A stretch of 59,653 bases of DNA from Rubrivivax sp. (GCA_016790225.1 JAEUOZ010000030.1:1-59653); one strand, 5' to 3'; counted from the stretch's first letter, positions 45,658 to 56,176 are shown. Made by a program: numbers and translations. The notes: generated by a model from the letters alone, not told the origin.

Positions 45658-45988
45658 TGCTCAGCTCCGTCTTCGGACGGGCGCGGCCTCGCTCGCGCGC
45701 GAGCGCCAGGGTCTGGCCTTCTTCATCGCGCTCAGGTGCAGCCACATCAGCCACCTGATGCAGCAGATCCAGCGCCCATAGCATCGCCGCATAGACAGCA
45801 ACGCCCGTCGAAGGCTTGCCGCGCTCGGCATCGGCGACGGCGCGCTCACCGGTGCCAATCTTCTCGGCCATGTCCGCGATGGTGAGGTTCCGCCGCAGGC
45901 GGGCCGTGCGCAGGTTGGCCCCCAGCCGCTTGAGCGTCTGCTCGACGGGGTAAGGCGGGGCAGTCAGCAGCTTGTTGCGGGCGGTCAT
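45647..45988 (-). CDS. hipB: HipB-like XRE antitoxin
   Basis: 113 residues. HTH at about 18-75 (LKRLGANLRTARLRRNLTIADMAEKIGTGERAVADAERG), then an Arg/Glu-rich tail. Antitoxins of this class bind HipA and repress the operon. The gene precedes and overlaps hipA, and the twin 12-bp palindromes upstream are fitting operators. Confidence 0.88.
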   Translation of the reverse strand: MTARNKLLTAPPYPVEQTLKRLGANLRTARLRRNLTIADMAEKIGTGERAVADAERGKPSTGVAVYAAMLWALDLLHQVADVAAPERDEEGQTLALARERGRARPKTELSNDF

Positions 45989-46059
45989 GGGCTCATCAAG
46001 GCTTGAGGGTTCTCTCCCCCCACGAGCCCCATGCAGGCTCCCAGCGGGTGAACTGAATC

Positions 46060-46102
46060 GCTCTCAAGAGCAGTTTAACTGCTTTAATATGCTCTCAAGA
46101 GC
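46060..46102. promoter_or_regulatory. Twin operators of hipBA
   Basis: The 12-bp interrupted palindrome GCTCTCAAGAGC occurs twice, at 46060-46071 and 46091-46102, 31 bp centre to centre (about three helical turns, so on the same DNA face). Between them lies the AT-rich palindrome CAGTTTAACTG (46071-46081). The hipB ATG is 70-110 bp away on the minus strand. This fits cooperative binding of HipB dimers over the operon promoter; direct binding is inference. Confidence 0.65.
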
Positions 46103-46198
46103 GTTTCTTGAGGCTGCCATGCTAGAATCTGGCTCGTCTGGGGGGCTCTTGGGGTTCCTCGGGCATCAGTGGCCGATGTGCGCAGCGCGATGGGCACC

Positions 46199-46228
46199 TT
46201 GGAATGCGTAGCTGGCTGTGTACATAAC
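46199..46228 (+). promoter_or_regulatory. Possible promoter of prfC
   Basis: TTGGAA (46199-46204), an 18-bp gap and CATAAC (46223-46228) lie 15 bp before the prfC ATG at 46243. The match is moderate, and the leader would be very short, leaving room only for the weak GGGTC ribosome site. Confidence 0.35.
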
Positions 46229-46242
46229 GGGGTTCTTGGGTC

Positions 46243-47880
<1,638 letters not shown>

Positions 47881-47969
47881 TCGGCGCGCCGGCCCTGCTG
47901 TTCCCCCGGCTTGACGGCCCGCGCGGCCACTGCGAACCTACGGGCTCCACCAAACCGGAGGTTTTTTTC

Positions 47970-48281
47970 ATGAGCGATTACAGCGCCGACGTTGGGAAGT
48001 ACAGCAGCCCGGTCAACGAGGCCGCCGTTGACGTCATCGTCAAGTACTGCGGCATCGCCCTGCGCAATGTGGATTCTTCGCTGGTCTCGGGCACCGACCC
48101 CGAAGAGCTGGCCCGTGTGCGCGATGGCTTTGCCGCCAAGAAGCTGGGGCTTTCAGCAGCCGACGCCGATGCCGGCATCAAGAAGGTGCTGGAAAAGCTG
48201 AAGGGCGTGAACAAGAAGAGCCGCGTGACCTTCTACTACCTGCTGGCGGAGGCCACGGGCACGATGGGCAAGCTCGCCTGA
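47970..48281 (+). CDS. DUF2853 family protein
   Basis: 103 residues, helical and cytoplasmic. SDYSADVGKYSSPVNEAAVDVIVKYCGIALRN and the end LEKLKGVNKKSRVTFYYLLAEATG mark DUF2853. Structures of this family are small helical bundles with no assigned role. CGGAGG is a good ribosome site 11 bases upstream. A terminator follows at 48307. Confidence 0.88.
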   Translation: MSDYSADVGKYSSPVNEAAVDVIVKYCGIALRNVDSSLVSGTDPEELARVRDGFAAKKLGLSAADADAGIKKVLEKLKGVNKKSRVTFYYLLAEATGTMGKLA

Positions 48282-48306
48282 ACAGGTTCCTGGTTTGTCC
48301 GGATGG

Positions 48307-48329
48307 CGGCTCCTGCGGGAGCCGTTTTT
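48307..48329 (+). terminator. Rho-independent terminator after the DUF2853 gene
   Basis: CGGCTCC (48307-48313), loop TGCG, GGAGCCG (48318-48324), then five T. It lies 26 bp after the DUF2853 stop. It also argues against an fnr start at ATG 48303, which would lie within it. Confidence 0.8.
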
Positions 48330-48458
48330 CATGGCCGCGCCTGCGCGCCCCCGGTAGAGATCACCCGGCTGCGAACTCCCTTTTCCCTCTGGGGCGATGG
48401 GTTCTCAAGCCGTGACGGTGTTGGTACAAGCTCTGACGTTCCACCTGCAGGGCCGGCC

Positions 48459-49205
48459 TTGTCCTCCACCTCTACACCGCTGCGTCTCGATACGCTCAAG
48501 GCCGTCTGCGCCAACTGCAACCTGCGCGAGCTGTGCTTGCCGGTCGGCCTTGGGCCTGAGCCGCTGGAGCAGCTTGATCACCTGATTGGTGCGCGGCGTC
48601 GCGTGCTGCGTGGCGAGATGCTCTACCACGCGGGGGATCGCTTCGACGTGCTCTACGCCGTGAAGGTGGGCTTCTTCAAGACCGTGCAGAGCCTGGAAAA
48701 CGGCACCGAACAGGTCACCGGCTTCCAGATGGCCGGCGAGATGATGGGCCTGGATGCCATCAGTTCGGGCGTGCATACGGTGGAGGCCGTGGCGCTGGAA
48801 GACTCGCAGGTCTGCAGCGTGCCCTTTCGCGAACTCGAAGAACTGGCGCGCCGCATCCCGGCGCTGCAGTCTTCCTTCCACAAGATCCTCAGCCGCGAGA
48901 TCGTGCGCGATCACGGCGCCATGCTGATGATGGGCACGCTGCAGGCCGATCAGCGCCTGGCGGCCTTTCTGCTGAACCTGGCGATGCGCCTGAACAAGCG
49001 CGGCTGGTCATCCACGGACATGCTGCTGCGCATGAGCCGCGAGGAGATCGGCAGCTACCTCGGCCTGAAGCTGGAAACCGTCAGCCGCGCCTTCACGCGC
49101 CTGCAGGAACTCGGCCTGCTGGCGGTGGACAAGCGCCAGGTGCGGCTGGTCTCGCCCGACGGGCTGCGCGCGCTGATCGGGCGCGGCGAACGCGGCAGTT
49201 CATGA
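48459..49205 (+). CDS. fnr: Oxygen-sensing regulator FNR
   Basis: 248 residues if begun at TTG 48459; E. coli FNR has 250. The Fe-S cysteines are all there: C17-x2-C20-x5-C26 (CANCNLRELC) and the fourth in SQVCSVPF. The C-terminal HTH reads MSREEIGSYLGLKLETVSRAFTRLQE, with the FNR specificity Glu-x2-Ser-Arg. The only in-frame ATG (48303) falls in the upstream terminator and would add 52 unrelated residues, so the rare TTG with GCAGGG before it is preferred. Two FNR-like sites occur in this window. Confidence 0.9.
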   Translation: MSSTSTPLRLDTLKAVCANCNLRELCLPVGLGPEPLEQLDHLIGARRRVLRGEMLYHAGDRFDVLYAVKVGFFKTVQSLENGTEQVTGFQMAGEMMGLDAISSGVHTVEAVALEDSQVCSVPFRELEELARRIPALQSSFHKILSREIVRDHGAMLMMGTLQADQRLAAFLLNLAMRLNKRGWSSTDMLLRMSREEIGSYLGLKLETVSRAFTRLQELGLLAVDKRQVRLVSPDGLRALIGRGERGSS

Positions 49206-50210
49206 GCCGGTCGGCCTGATCGGGGCGGCGGCGTCCAGGCCCGCAGCGTCCAGCCGCGCGGCGTCCTGGGCGGGCGAAGCCGCAGCCGGGTCGCCCGACA
49301 CCCGGGCCAAGGCCACGGCCAGCTGCGCCGCGACGCGCGCGTTGTTCAGCACCAGCTCCACATTGGCAGCCAGGCTGCGCCCGGCGGTCAGCTCGTTCAT
49401 GCGCGCCAGCAGATAGGGCGTGACGGCCGCGCCCTCGACGCCGCGCTCCTGGGCCTCTTCCAGCGCACGCTCGATCGCCGGGCCGATGTGCGCCCAGGGG
49501 ATCTCGTGCGACTGCGGTATCGGGTTGGCCACCAGCGCGCCACCACCCAGGCCGCCTTGCCACTGGGCCTGCAGCACCCGCGCGACGTCGGTCAGGCTGT
49601 CCAGCCGGCGATCCACGCCCAGGCCGCTGCTGCGCGAATAGAAGGCCGGAAACTCGTCCGTGCGGTAGCCGATCACCGGCACGCCATGGGTTTCCAGCAC
49701 CTCCAGCGTGAGCTTCAGATCCAGGATGGCCTTGGCCCCGGCGCAGACCACGGCCACTGGCGTGCGCGCCAGCTCCATCAAATCGGCCGAGATGTCGAAG
49801 CTCGTGGCAGCACCACGGTGCACGCCACCGATGCCGCCGGTGGCGAAGATGGGGATGCCGGCGCGCGCAGCGACGATCATGGTGGCCGCCACCGTGGTGG
49901 CACCGTCGCCATGGGCGGCGATCAGGAAGGGCAGGTCGCGCCGGCTCGCCTTGGGCACCGCCGTCCCGCGGCGGGCGAGGGACTCGATCTGCCCCTCAAC
50001 CAGGCCGGCACACAGCCGCCCGCCCAGGACCGCCACGGTCGCCGGCACGGCGCCGTGGGCGCGCACCTCGGCCTGCACGCGGCGCGCCATCTCCAGGTTC
50101 TGCGGCCAGGGCATGCCGTGGGTGATGATGGTGGACTCCAGCGCCACCACCGGCTGCCCGGCCTGCAGGGCCGCGGCGACCTCGTCGCTCAACTCCAGCA
50201 CGTTGTTCAT
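49200..50210 (-). CDS. psuG: Pseudouridine-5'-phosphate glycosidase
   Basis: 336 residues. Splits pseudouridine 5'-phosphate into uracil and ribose 5-phosphate. Family marks: VVALESTIITHGMPWPQNLEMA, the catalytic Lys in GTAVPKASRRDLP, IFATGGIGGVHRGA, YRTDEFPAFYSRSSG and NPIPQSHEIP. The C-terminus after about 300 is an Ala-rich extra tail. The usual kinase partner psuK is not beside it. Its end overlaps fnr by 6 bp. Lies 16 bp downstream of the TerB-like gene. Confidence 0.93.
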   Translation of the reverse strand: MNNVLELSDEVAAALQAGQPVVALESTIITHGMPWPQNLEMARRVQAEVRAHGAVPATVAVLGGRLCAGLVEGQIESLARRGTAVPKASRRDLPFLIAAHGDGATTVAATMIVAARAGIPIFATGGIGGVHRGAATSFDISADLMELARTPVAVVCAGAKAILDLKLTLEVLETHGVPVIGYRTDEFPAFYSRSSGLGVDRRLDSLTDVARVLQAQWQGGLGGGALVANPIPQSHEIPWAHIGPAIERALEEAQERGVEGAAVTPYLLARMNELTAGRSLAANVELVLNNARVAAQLAVALARVSGDPAAASPAQDAARLDAAGLDAAAPIRPTGS

Positions 50211-50226
50211 CGTGCCGGAGTCTGCC

Positions 50227-50652
50227 TCAGGCCGGCATGCGGTCCTCGCGGATGGCCTGCGCCACGCGCGACTGGCTCAGGCCCCAGCGCAGCAGCATGT
50301 GGTCGTAGACCATGCGCTCCAGGCCTTCCACGCGGCCATCGGCAGTGACCACCGCCGCGGCAAGGCGCGCCACCAGCAGGCGCAGCTCCGGGCTGCGCAC
50401 GGCGGCCATCACGGCCTCGACCGAGCCCAGATCGGGCGCGCTGCGGCGGTCCGCTTCCATGCGCTGCTGCATCTCCCGGGCCAGCTCCATGAAGCGCGGC
50501 TTGCTCAGGCCGATGCGGCGGAAGGCATCCAGGTCTTCCAGCGTATCGATCTCGGCAGGATGGATCGTGGCGTCGGAGATCACGAACAGAGCCAGCGCAC
50601 GGGCCAGCGCTTCGGGGCTGTCGGTCAACGGGGGCAGGGCGTTCGTTGGCAT
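50227..50652 (-). CDS. TerB-like helical protein
   Basis: 141 residues from ATG 50652. The shape ALFVISDATIHPAEIDTLEDLDAFRRIGLS and VVTADGRVEGLERMVYDHMLLRWGLS has the paired acidic helix starts (DATIHPAEI, DGRVEGLE) of TerB/DjlA-type metal-binding bundles. It is followed within 20 bp by psuG and is probably cotranscribed. Function unknown; true tellurite resistance is unlikely without the ter cluster. Confidence 0.65.
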   Translation of the reverse strand: MPTNALPPLTDSPEALARALALFVISDATIHPAEIDTLEDLDAFRRIGLSKPRFMELAREMQQRMEADRRSAPDLGSVEAVMAAVRSPELRLLVARLAAAVVTADGRVEGLERMVYDHMLLRWGLSQSRVAQAIREDRMPA

Positions 50653-50895
50653 GGGCGATGTCCTGGGTTGAAACGTGCAGATGAAACGTGCCGATGAAGC
50701 GCGCAGACAAGGCGCACACAAGGGCGAAGGCCCGCTGGTCTGCGGCGCGGAGCGGGCGCTCCAGCGCATGAAAGCTCAGCGTCAGAATCAAGGCTAGCGG
50801 TTTCGCATGACCCTGTCGTTCACGTGGCGGCGGATGGGCGCGCGGGCCGCGCGCAGCGGCGCACCGGGCGCAGGCCGCTGCGGATAATCCGGCGC

Positions 50896-51792
50896 GTGCT
50901 CAAGCTCTCGCGCCGCCACCTGTATCTGGACCTGATCCGCTGGAACCGGCCGGCGGGCTGGCTGCTGCTGCTGTGGCCCACGCTGAGCGCGCTGTGGATC
51001 GCGGCCGATGGCTTTCCGGGCTGGCACCTGCTGGTCGTCTTCGTGCTGGGCACGATCCTGATGCGCAGTGCCGGCTGCTGCGTCAACGATGTCGCCGACC
51101 GCGACTTCGATCGCCACGTCAAGCGCACGGCCCAGCGGCCCGTGACCCGCGGCGCCGTGCCCGTGCGCGAAGCGCTGGCCCTGGGTGCGCTGCTCGCGCT
51201 GCTGGCCTTCCTGCTGGTGCTGAGCACCAACGCGCCGACGATCCTGCTGTCGGTGGCGGCCTTGCTGATCACGCTGGCCTACCCGTTTGCCAAGCGCTGG
51301 GTCTCGATGCCGCAGGCCGTGCTGGGCGTCGCCTTCAGCTTCGGCATTCCGATGGCCTTTGCCGCAGTGCTGGGCAGTGCGGAGTGGAGCCTGGACGCCA
51401 TCGCGGATGCCGTGCCGATCCAGGCCCTGTGGCTGCTGGCAGGCAACCTGTTCTGGGTGCTGGCCTACGACACCGAGTATGCGATGGTCGACCGCGACGA
51501 CGATCTGCGCATCGGCATGCGCACCTCGGCCATCACGCTGGGCCGCGCCGACGTGGCGGCCGTGATGGCCTTCTACGCCGCCTACCTGATCAGCTGGGCC
51601 TGGCTGGGCCGCTCGCTCGGCCTGGGCAGCCTCTACCTGCTGGGCATCGCCGCGGCCGCCCTGCAGGCGCTGTGGCACTTCCTGCTCATCCGCCAGCGCA
51701 CCCGCGAAGGCTGCTTCAAGGCCTTCCGGCTGAACCACTGGCTGGGGTTCGCGGTGTTTGTGGGCGTAGCGCTGGATCTGGGCTTGAAATGA
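50896..51792 (+). CDS. ubiA: 4-hydroxybenzoate polyprenyltransferase
   Basis: 298 residues from GTG 50896; the GTG at 50824 would add 24 basic residues not seen in the family. Polytopic inner-membrane enzyme of ubiquinone synthesis. Both Asp-rich motifs are present, [15 protein letters not shown] and [16 protein letters not shown], and [16 protein letters not shown] is the family opening. Divergent from the TerB-like/psuG operon. Confidence 0.94.
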   Translation: MLKLSRRHLYLDLIRWNRPAGWLLLLWPTLSALWIAADGFPGWHLLVVFVLGTILMRSAGCCVNDVADRDFDRHVKRTAQRPVTRGAVPVREALALGALLALLAFLLVLSTNAPTILLSVAALLITLAYPFAKRWVSMPQAVLGVAFSFGIPMAFAAVLGSAEWSLDAIADAVPIQALWLLAGNLFWVLAYDTEYAMVDRDDDLRIGMRTSAITLGRADVAAVMAFYAAYLISWAWLGRSLGLGSLYLLGIAAAALQALWHFLLIRQRTREGCFKAFRLNHWLGFAVFVGVALDLGLK

Positions 51793-51911
51793 CCCCTTGT
51801 TGGGGGTTTGGGCACCCCTAATTTCCCTCGTTTGGGCATGCGGCGGCTGACTAACATGCGGCGCCGAAATCCTGACTTCGCCTGAATCTGTCTTGCCCTA
51901 GGAGTCCTGCC

Positions 51912-52334
51912 ATGCGTGCCCCGTCCGGAACACGATCCACCCGCGTCATCGTCTGTGCGCTTTCGTTGGCGCTGATGCAACTGGGCTGCGCCACCTCGTC
52001 CAAGGACGTGGCGGCCGCCTACGTCTCGCCAACCCAGTATCAAGCCTATGACTGCCAGCAGCTGATCGCTGAAAGCCAGCGGCTGCAGACCCGCTACACG
52101 CAGCTGGGCGGCCGGCTCGACGAGGCGGCCTCGAACGACAAGATGCTCACCGGCGTCGGCCTGGTCCTGTTCTGGCCGGCCTTGTTTGCGCTGGGCGGCA
52201 CCAAGCAGCAGGAAGCGGAATACGCCCGGCTGCGTGGCGAGTATGAAGCGGTCCAGCAGGCCGCCATCCAGAAGAAGTGCGGCCTCGAACCCGCACCGGC
52301 ACGTCCGGCCGCCGCGGCGTCGGCACCGCAGTGA
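51912..52334 (+). CDS. Small lipoprotein
   Basis: 140 residues with a lipobox at LMQLGC (Cys26). The mature part SPTQYQAYDCQQLIAESQRLQTRYTQLGGRLDEAAS is a coiled-coil-prone helix, then GVGLVLFWPALFALGG is a short hydrophobic hairpin and QEAEYARLRGEYEAVQQAAIQKKC a second helix. This pattern is common in unnamed betaproteobacterial lipoproteins. Preceded by AGGAGT. Followed 26 bp later by another lipoprotein gene, likely one operon. Confidence 0.8.
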   Translation: MRAPSGTRSTRVIVCALSLALMQLGCATSSKDVAAAYVSPTQYQAYDCQQLIAESQRLQTRYTQLGGRLDEAASNDKMLTGVGLVLFWPALFALGGTKQQEAEYARLRGEYEAVQQAAIQKKCGLEPAPARPAAAASAPQ

Positions 52335-52360
52335 AGACAAACATGACCCGGAGACTCCAG

Positions 52361-52954
52361 ATGCCCCACACCCCCCGTTTCCCGCGCCGGCCTTCGCTGG
52401 CACTGCTGTGTGCCTGCGCGGCGGTCCTGGCCGGCTGCGCCTCCCCGGCTCGCGTCGATCAGATGCAGGTCGATACGTCCATGGCCCAGCGCGCCGCGCT
52501 GAGCAGTTCGCCCTTCAATGGCAACCTGGCCCTCAAGGAAGTCACGGGGGGCCGCGAGACCAACCCGGCCTGGGTGTCCAACGTGTCCAGCAGCGATCTG
52601 GAGGCTGCGCTGGAGGCCTCCTTGAAGGCCGCAGGACTGGCCGCGCCCAACCGGCAGGCCGGCCGCTACGTGCTGACGGCTGACATGCTCAAGCTGGATC
52701 AGCCCTTTGCCGGCGCCAGCATGACGGTGACCGCGACCATCGTCTATCGCGTCATCGAGCGCAGCACGAACAAGGAAGTCTTCGTGCGGACGGTGGCGGT
52801 TCCCTACACCGCGCCCTTCAATGCAGCCTTCCTGGGCTCCGAGCGGCTCAAGCTGGCCAACGAAGGCGCCATCCGCGAGAGCATCAAGCAGCTCATCGAT
52901 CTGCTGACCGCACACAAGCTCTCGGCGATCTCGCTGACACCCTCTGCCGGTTGA
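52361..52954 (+). CDS. Putative lipoprotein
   Basis: 197 residues from ATG 52361 (GGAGA 8 bases before; ATG 52343 is the alternative). Lipobox VLAGC near residue 24. The mature domain, with NVSSSDLEAALEASLKAAGLA, YVLTADMLKLDQPFAGASMTVTATIVYRVIE and a terminal SIKQLIDLLTAHKL, resembles outer-membrane-associated lipoproteins with a DUF-like alpha/beta fold. Exact role unknown. Confidence 0.78.
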   Translation: MPHTPRFPRRPSLALLCACAAVLAGCASPARVDQMQVDTSMAQRAALSSSPFNGNLALKEVTGGRETNPAWVSNVSSSDLEAALEASLKAAGLAAPNRQAGRYVLTADMLKLDQPFAGASMTVTATIVYRVIERSTNKEVFVRTVAVPYTAPFNAAFLGSERLKLANEGAIRESIKQLIDLLTAHKLSAISLTPSAG

Positions 52955-53260
52955 GCGCATGGGCCGCATCCGCGGCCTCACACGCTGGGCAGGAGGCCAG
53001 GCCTCCAGACGGTCTGCCGGCCGGCCACTTGGGCGGCTTCATCAGCAACACGCTCGACGCACTGAACCAGCGGCGACTGTCCGCGCTGAGCGCCCGTCGA
53101 GAGACACCCGACAGCTCGTCAGACTGACTGGAGCCTCCCTCACGGAGGGAGGCTGGAGGGAGCGGTCAAACGAGATGGAGCCCCCTCTCGGAGGGGGCTC
53201 GGGGGAGTCGTGCGTAAAGCCGCAGGCTAGGAGGCGGCGCGGCTTCGGCCGCGCCGCCTC
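52955..53260. other. Gene-free convergent intergenic region with hairpin cluster
   Basis: 306 bp between the lipoprotein gene and the convergent proC. No credible ORF is present. The right half holds three perfect hairpins (53132-53154, 53178-53200, 53225-53266), described separately. The left half shows nothing recognisable. Confidence 0.7.
53128..53212. repeat. Two related hairpin repeats (REP-like)
   Basis: Unit 1 has arms AGCCTCCCTC (53132-53141) and GAGGGAGGCT (53145-53154). Unit 2 has arms GAGCCCCCTC (53178-53187) and GAGGGGGCTC (53191-53200). Both stems are perfect 10-bp with 3-nt loops and share the frame TGGAGCC-YCC, CGGAGGG and a G-rich right flank, 46 bp apart. Such paired imperfect copies between convergent genes are typical of REP elements. 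Confidence 0.65.
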
Positions 53261-53266
53261 CTAGCC
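53225..53266. terminator. 19-bp perfect hairpin with TTCG loop at the proC end
   Basis: GGCTAGGAGGCGGCGCGGC pairs without mismatch with its complement across a TTCG loop (53244-53247), making a C(UUCG)G tetraloop in plus-strand RNA. The stem contains the proC stop codon (53261-53263). There is no U-tract on either side, so it could stop transcripts only with help, or act as an RNA 3' end protector. It may form with either strand. Confidence 0.55.
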
Positions 53267-54070
53267 CCGCCCCAGCTCCTGCGATCGCTCGCGCGCCGCA
53301 TGCAGCGCGCGCACGAAGGCGTCCTTCACGCCGCTGGTCTCCAGGCTGCTCAGCGCGGCGAAGGTGGTGCCGCCCCTGGACGTGACACGCTCGCGCAGCA
53401 GCTGCGGTGGGTCGTCAGAGGCCATGGCCAGCGCGGCCGCGCCGGCAAAGGTCTCCTGCGCCAGGCGGCGCGCCGCCTCGGGCGCGAGGCCCATCTCGGT
53501 GCCGGCCTGCAGCATGGCCTCGATGAAGTAGAAGACATAGGCCGGGCCTGAGCCGGACAGCGCGGTCACGGCATCCAGATCGCCCTCGGCACCCACCCAC
53601 AGCGTGCTGCCGGTGGCGGCGAGCACCTGCTCGGCCTGGCGGCGCTCCGGTGCGCTCACCGATTCGCCGGCCCACAGCCCGGTGATGCCCAGGCCGATCA
53701 GCGCCGGGGTGTTGGGCATGGCGCGCACCACGCGCGGGCTGCCGGTGGCGGCGGCGATGCGCTGCGCGCGCACGCCGGCCATGATGCTCAGCTGCAGCGC
53801 ATGTGCTGCCTGCCCCGCGCAGGCCGAGGCTGCCTCGGCAAAGCTCTGTGGCTTGACGGCCCAGACCACCAGGCTGCAAGCCTGCAGCGCGGCATCCGGC
53901 TGGGGCTGGGCATGAATCCCGAGTTCGCCCAGCAGCTTCTCGCGCTGGCTCGCCTGGGGCTCGATCACGACAAACTGGCGCGGCGAGGCGCCGCTGCGGA
54001 TCAGCCCGCCGAGGATGGCGCCGGCCATGTTCCCGCCGCCGATGAAGGCGGTCGTTGCGTTGGGGTTCAT
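53261..54070 (-). CDS. proC: Pyrroline-5-carboxylate reductase
   Basis: 269 residues. Last step of proline synthesis. Rossmann start [43 protein letters not shown] and the signature [17 protein letters not shown], then [16 protein letters not shown]. The stop codon lies in a long hairpin. Divergent from the dehydrogenase gene. Confidence 0.95.
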   Translation of the reverse strand: MNPNATTAFIGGGNMAGAILGGLIRSGASPRQFVVIEPQASQREKLLGELGIHAQPQPDAALQACSLVVWAVKPQSFAEAASACAGQAAHALQLSIMAGVRAQRIAAATGSPRVVRAMPNTPALIGLGITGLWAGESVSAPERRQAEQVLAATGSTLWVGAEGDLDAVTALSGSGPAYVFYFIEAMLQAGTEMGLAPEAARRLAQETFAGAAALAMASDDPPQLLRERVTSRGGTTFAALSSLETSGVKDAFVRALHAARERSQELGRG

Positions 54071-54285
54071 GCCCGCAGTTTAGGTGGGGGCCGGCTGCTC
54101 GTCGTGACACTCGCCCGCCGTTCATGACGGCGCTCTCGCGCCTCATGCAATCCGTGCATGACGCGCCGCAGCATGCACCGGAACGGGGCTTCGCGCCTCT
54201 ACAGTCGCGCCCCAGCGCACCTGCCTCGGGCTCACAAGGCCTTGGGGTGGTGCCGCACAGCCAACGCCAGAGCAAAGGAAACACC

Positions 54286-55554
54286 GTGAGCTTGTCCTTC
54301 GTGCACCCCACCCCCGAAAGCCCCTGGGGCACCTACCTTTCGCAGGTGGACCGCGTGATGCCCTACCTGGGCCGCCTGGCCCGCTGGGCCGAGACCCTGA
54401 AGCGCCCCAAGCGCACGCTGATCGTGGACATCCCCATCGAGATGGACGACGGCAGCATCCGGCACTTCGAGGGCTTCCGCTCGCAGCACTCGCTGACGCG
54501 CGGCCCCGGCAAGGGCGGCGTGCGCTACCACCCGGACGTGACGCTGGAAGAGGTGATGGCGCTGGCAGCCTGGATGAGCATCAAGAACGCCGCGGTCAAC
54601 CTGCCCTACGGCGGCGCCAAGGGCGGCATCCGCGTGGACCCGAAGAAGCTGTCGCTCAAGGAGCTGGAAAAGCTCACGCGGCGCTACACCAGCGAGATCG
54701 GCATCATCATCGGCCCGCAGCAGGACATCCCGGCACCTGACGTCAACACCAACGGCCAGATCATGGCCTGGATGATGGACACCTACTCGATGAACGTCGG
54801 CGCCACCGCCACTGGCGTGGTCACCGGCAAGCCGATCCATCTGGGGGGTTCGCTGGGTCGTGTGAAGGCCACCGGCCGCGGCGTCTTCGTCACCGGCCGC
54901 GAGGCGGCACGGCGGATCGGCCTGAACCTGGAAGGCGCCCGCGTGGCGGTGCAGGGCTTCGGCAACGTGGGCTCCTCGGCGGCCGAGCTCTTCGGCCAGG
55001 CGGGCTCGAAGATCGTCGCCGCGCAGGATCACACGGGCACCATCGTCAACCGCAACGGCTTCGATCTGTCGCAGCTGGTGCCGCACGTGCGCAACACGGG
55101 CGGCGTGGCCGGTTTCAGCGGCAGCGAGCCGATGGGCGACGAGGACTTCTGGGACGTGGACTGCGACATCCTGATCCCCGCCGCCCTGGAAGGACAGATC
55201 ACCACGGCACGCGCCAACCGGCTGAAGGCCCGCCTGGTGCTGGAAGGCGCCAACGGCCCCACCCTGCCCAGCGCCGACGATGTGCTGGCCGAGCGCGGCG
55301 TGCTGGTGGTGCCCGATGTGATCTGCAATGCCGGCGGCGTGACCGTCAGCTACTTCGAGTGGGTGCAGGACTTCAGCTCGTTCTTCTGGACCGAGGACGA
55401 GATCAATGTGCGCCTGGACAAGATCATGGTCGGCGCACTGAAGAACATCTGGGACACGGCCGATCGCCACCGCATCACCTTGCGCACGGCCACCTTCGCC
55501 GTGGCCTGCGAGCGCATCCTCAACGCCCGCGAGGAGCGCGGCCTGTACCCCTGA
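54286..55554 (+). CDS. gdhA: NAD(P)-dependent Glu/Leu/Phe/Val-type dehydrogenase (glutamate dehydrogenase)
   Basis: 422 residues from GTG 54286, with AAAGGAA 9 bases before. [22 protein letters not shown] and the catalytic Lys in [41 protein letters not shown] for the dinucleotide, and [12 protein letters not shown]; the size and KGGVRYHP fit class I-II hexameric glutamate dehydrogenases. It interconverts glutamate and 2-oxoglutarate. Coenzyme choice is not read. An ATG upstream (54055) would add 77 poor residues. Confidence 0.92.
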   Translation: MSLSFVHPTPESPWGTYLSQVDRVMPYLGRLARWAETLKRPKRTLIVDIPIEMDDGSIRHFEGFRSQHSLTRGPGKGGVRYHPDVTLEEVMALAAWMSIKNAAVNLPYGGAKGGIRVDPKKLSLKELEKLTRRYTSEIGIIIGPQQDIPAPDVNTNGQIMAWMMDTYSMNVGATATGVVTGKPIHLGGSLGRVKATGRGVFVTGREAARRIGLNLEGARVAVQGFGNVGSSAAELFGQAGSKIVAAQDHTGTIVNRNGFDLSQLVPHVRNTGGVAGFSGSEPMGDEDFWDVDCDILIPAALEGQITTARANRLKARLVLEGANGPTLPSADDVLAERGVLVVPDVICNAGGVTVSYFEWVQDFSSFFWTEDEINVRLDKIMVGALKNIWDTADRHRITLRTATFAVACERILNAREERGLYP

Positions 55555-55579
55555 GCCGCGCGCGCCGCGGCCGGCGGCC

Positions 55580-56176
55580 TCAGCGCGAGGCGGCCGGTGC
55601 TGCGGGCAGTGCGGCGGGCGCCGCCGGTGAAAGGGGTGCGGCGGGGGCTGCCGGGGCTGCCGGGGCAATGGGCGCCGCGGGCGGCACGGCCGCAGCCGGC
55701 GCGACCGGCGCCGCCGGGGCCACCGCAGCGGCGGGCGGCACCGGTGCGCCCGGCACTGCGCCCGGCGCCGCGGACACGCCGGGCACGGGCTGCTGCGGCA
55801 GGCTGACGCCCGGGCCCAGCGGGATGTCCGGCGCTTCCATCACGCCGGTCACGAAGTGGCGCGTCTCGCCGAAGCAGTTGGTCGGCAGGCCCACCTTCTC
55901 CTCGTAATGCAGGCTGACGCGGCGGCCGACCAGGCGCGTGATCTTGGCGGCGGTCTCGTCGTCGTGGACCGTGAAGTAGAACTTCTCCACCGCGCTGCCG
56001 GGCAGCGACACCAGCGCCAGCTCGCCTTCCCAGGTCTTGCAGATCCAGCCCTTCTTGGACAGCTTCTGCACCCAGCCGGCGCGCTCGCCGCTGGAATAGC
56101 TCCAGTTCAGCGCGATGAAGAAATACAGCACCGCCAGGGCAGCGGCGATGAGCAGGGCGAGCAGCAGTCTGAGCAT
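55580..56176 (-). CDS. Membrane-anchored protein with Ala/Pro-repeat tail
   Basis: 198 residues from ATG 56176, although the open frame runs much longer upstream over the next gene. A single N-terminal membrane segment (LRLLLALLIAAALAVLYFFIALNW), then a conserved soluble domain (GWVQKLSKKGWICKTWEGELALVSLPGSAVEKFYFTVHDD, VSLHYEEKVGLPTNCFGETRHFVTGV), then about 70 residues of APAAP/PPAA repeats. Relatives in Burkholderiales have no known role (sometimes mislabelled 6-phosphogluconate dehydrogenase). The tail should be flexible and reach into the periplasm. Confidence 0.8.
   Translation of the reverse strand: MLRLLLALLIAAALAVLYFFIALNWSYSSGERAGWVQKLSKKGWICKTWEGELALVSLPGSAVEKFYFTVHDDETAAKITRLVGRRVSLHYEEKVGLPTNCFGETRHFVTGVMEAPDIPLGPGVSLPQQPVPGVSAAPGAVPGAPVPPAAAVAPAAPVAPAAAVPPAAPIAPAAPAAPAAPLSPAAPAALPAAPAASR

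Noticed and set aside
52959..53264. 101-codon plus frame between the lipoprotein gene and proC
   Set aside because: It crosses all three hairpins, lacks family features and has irregular third positions.
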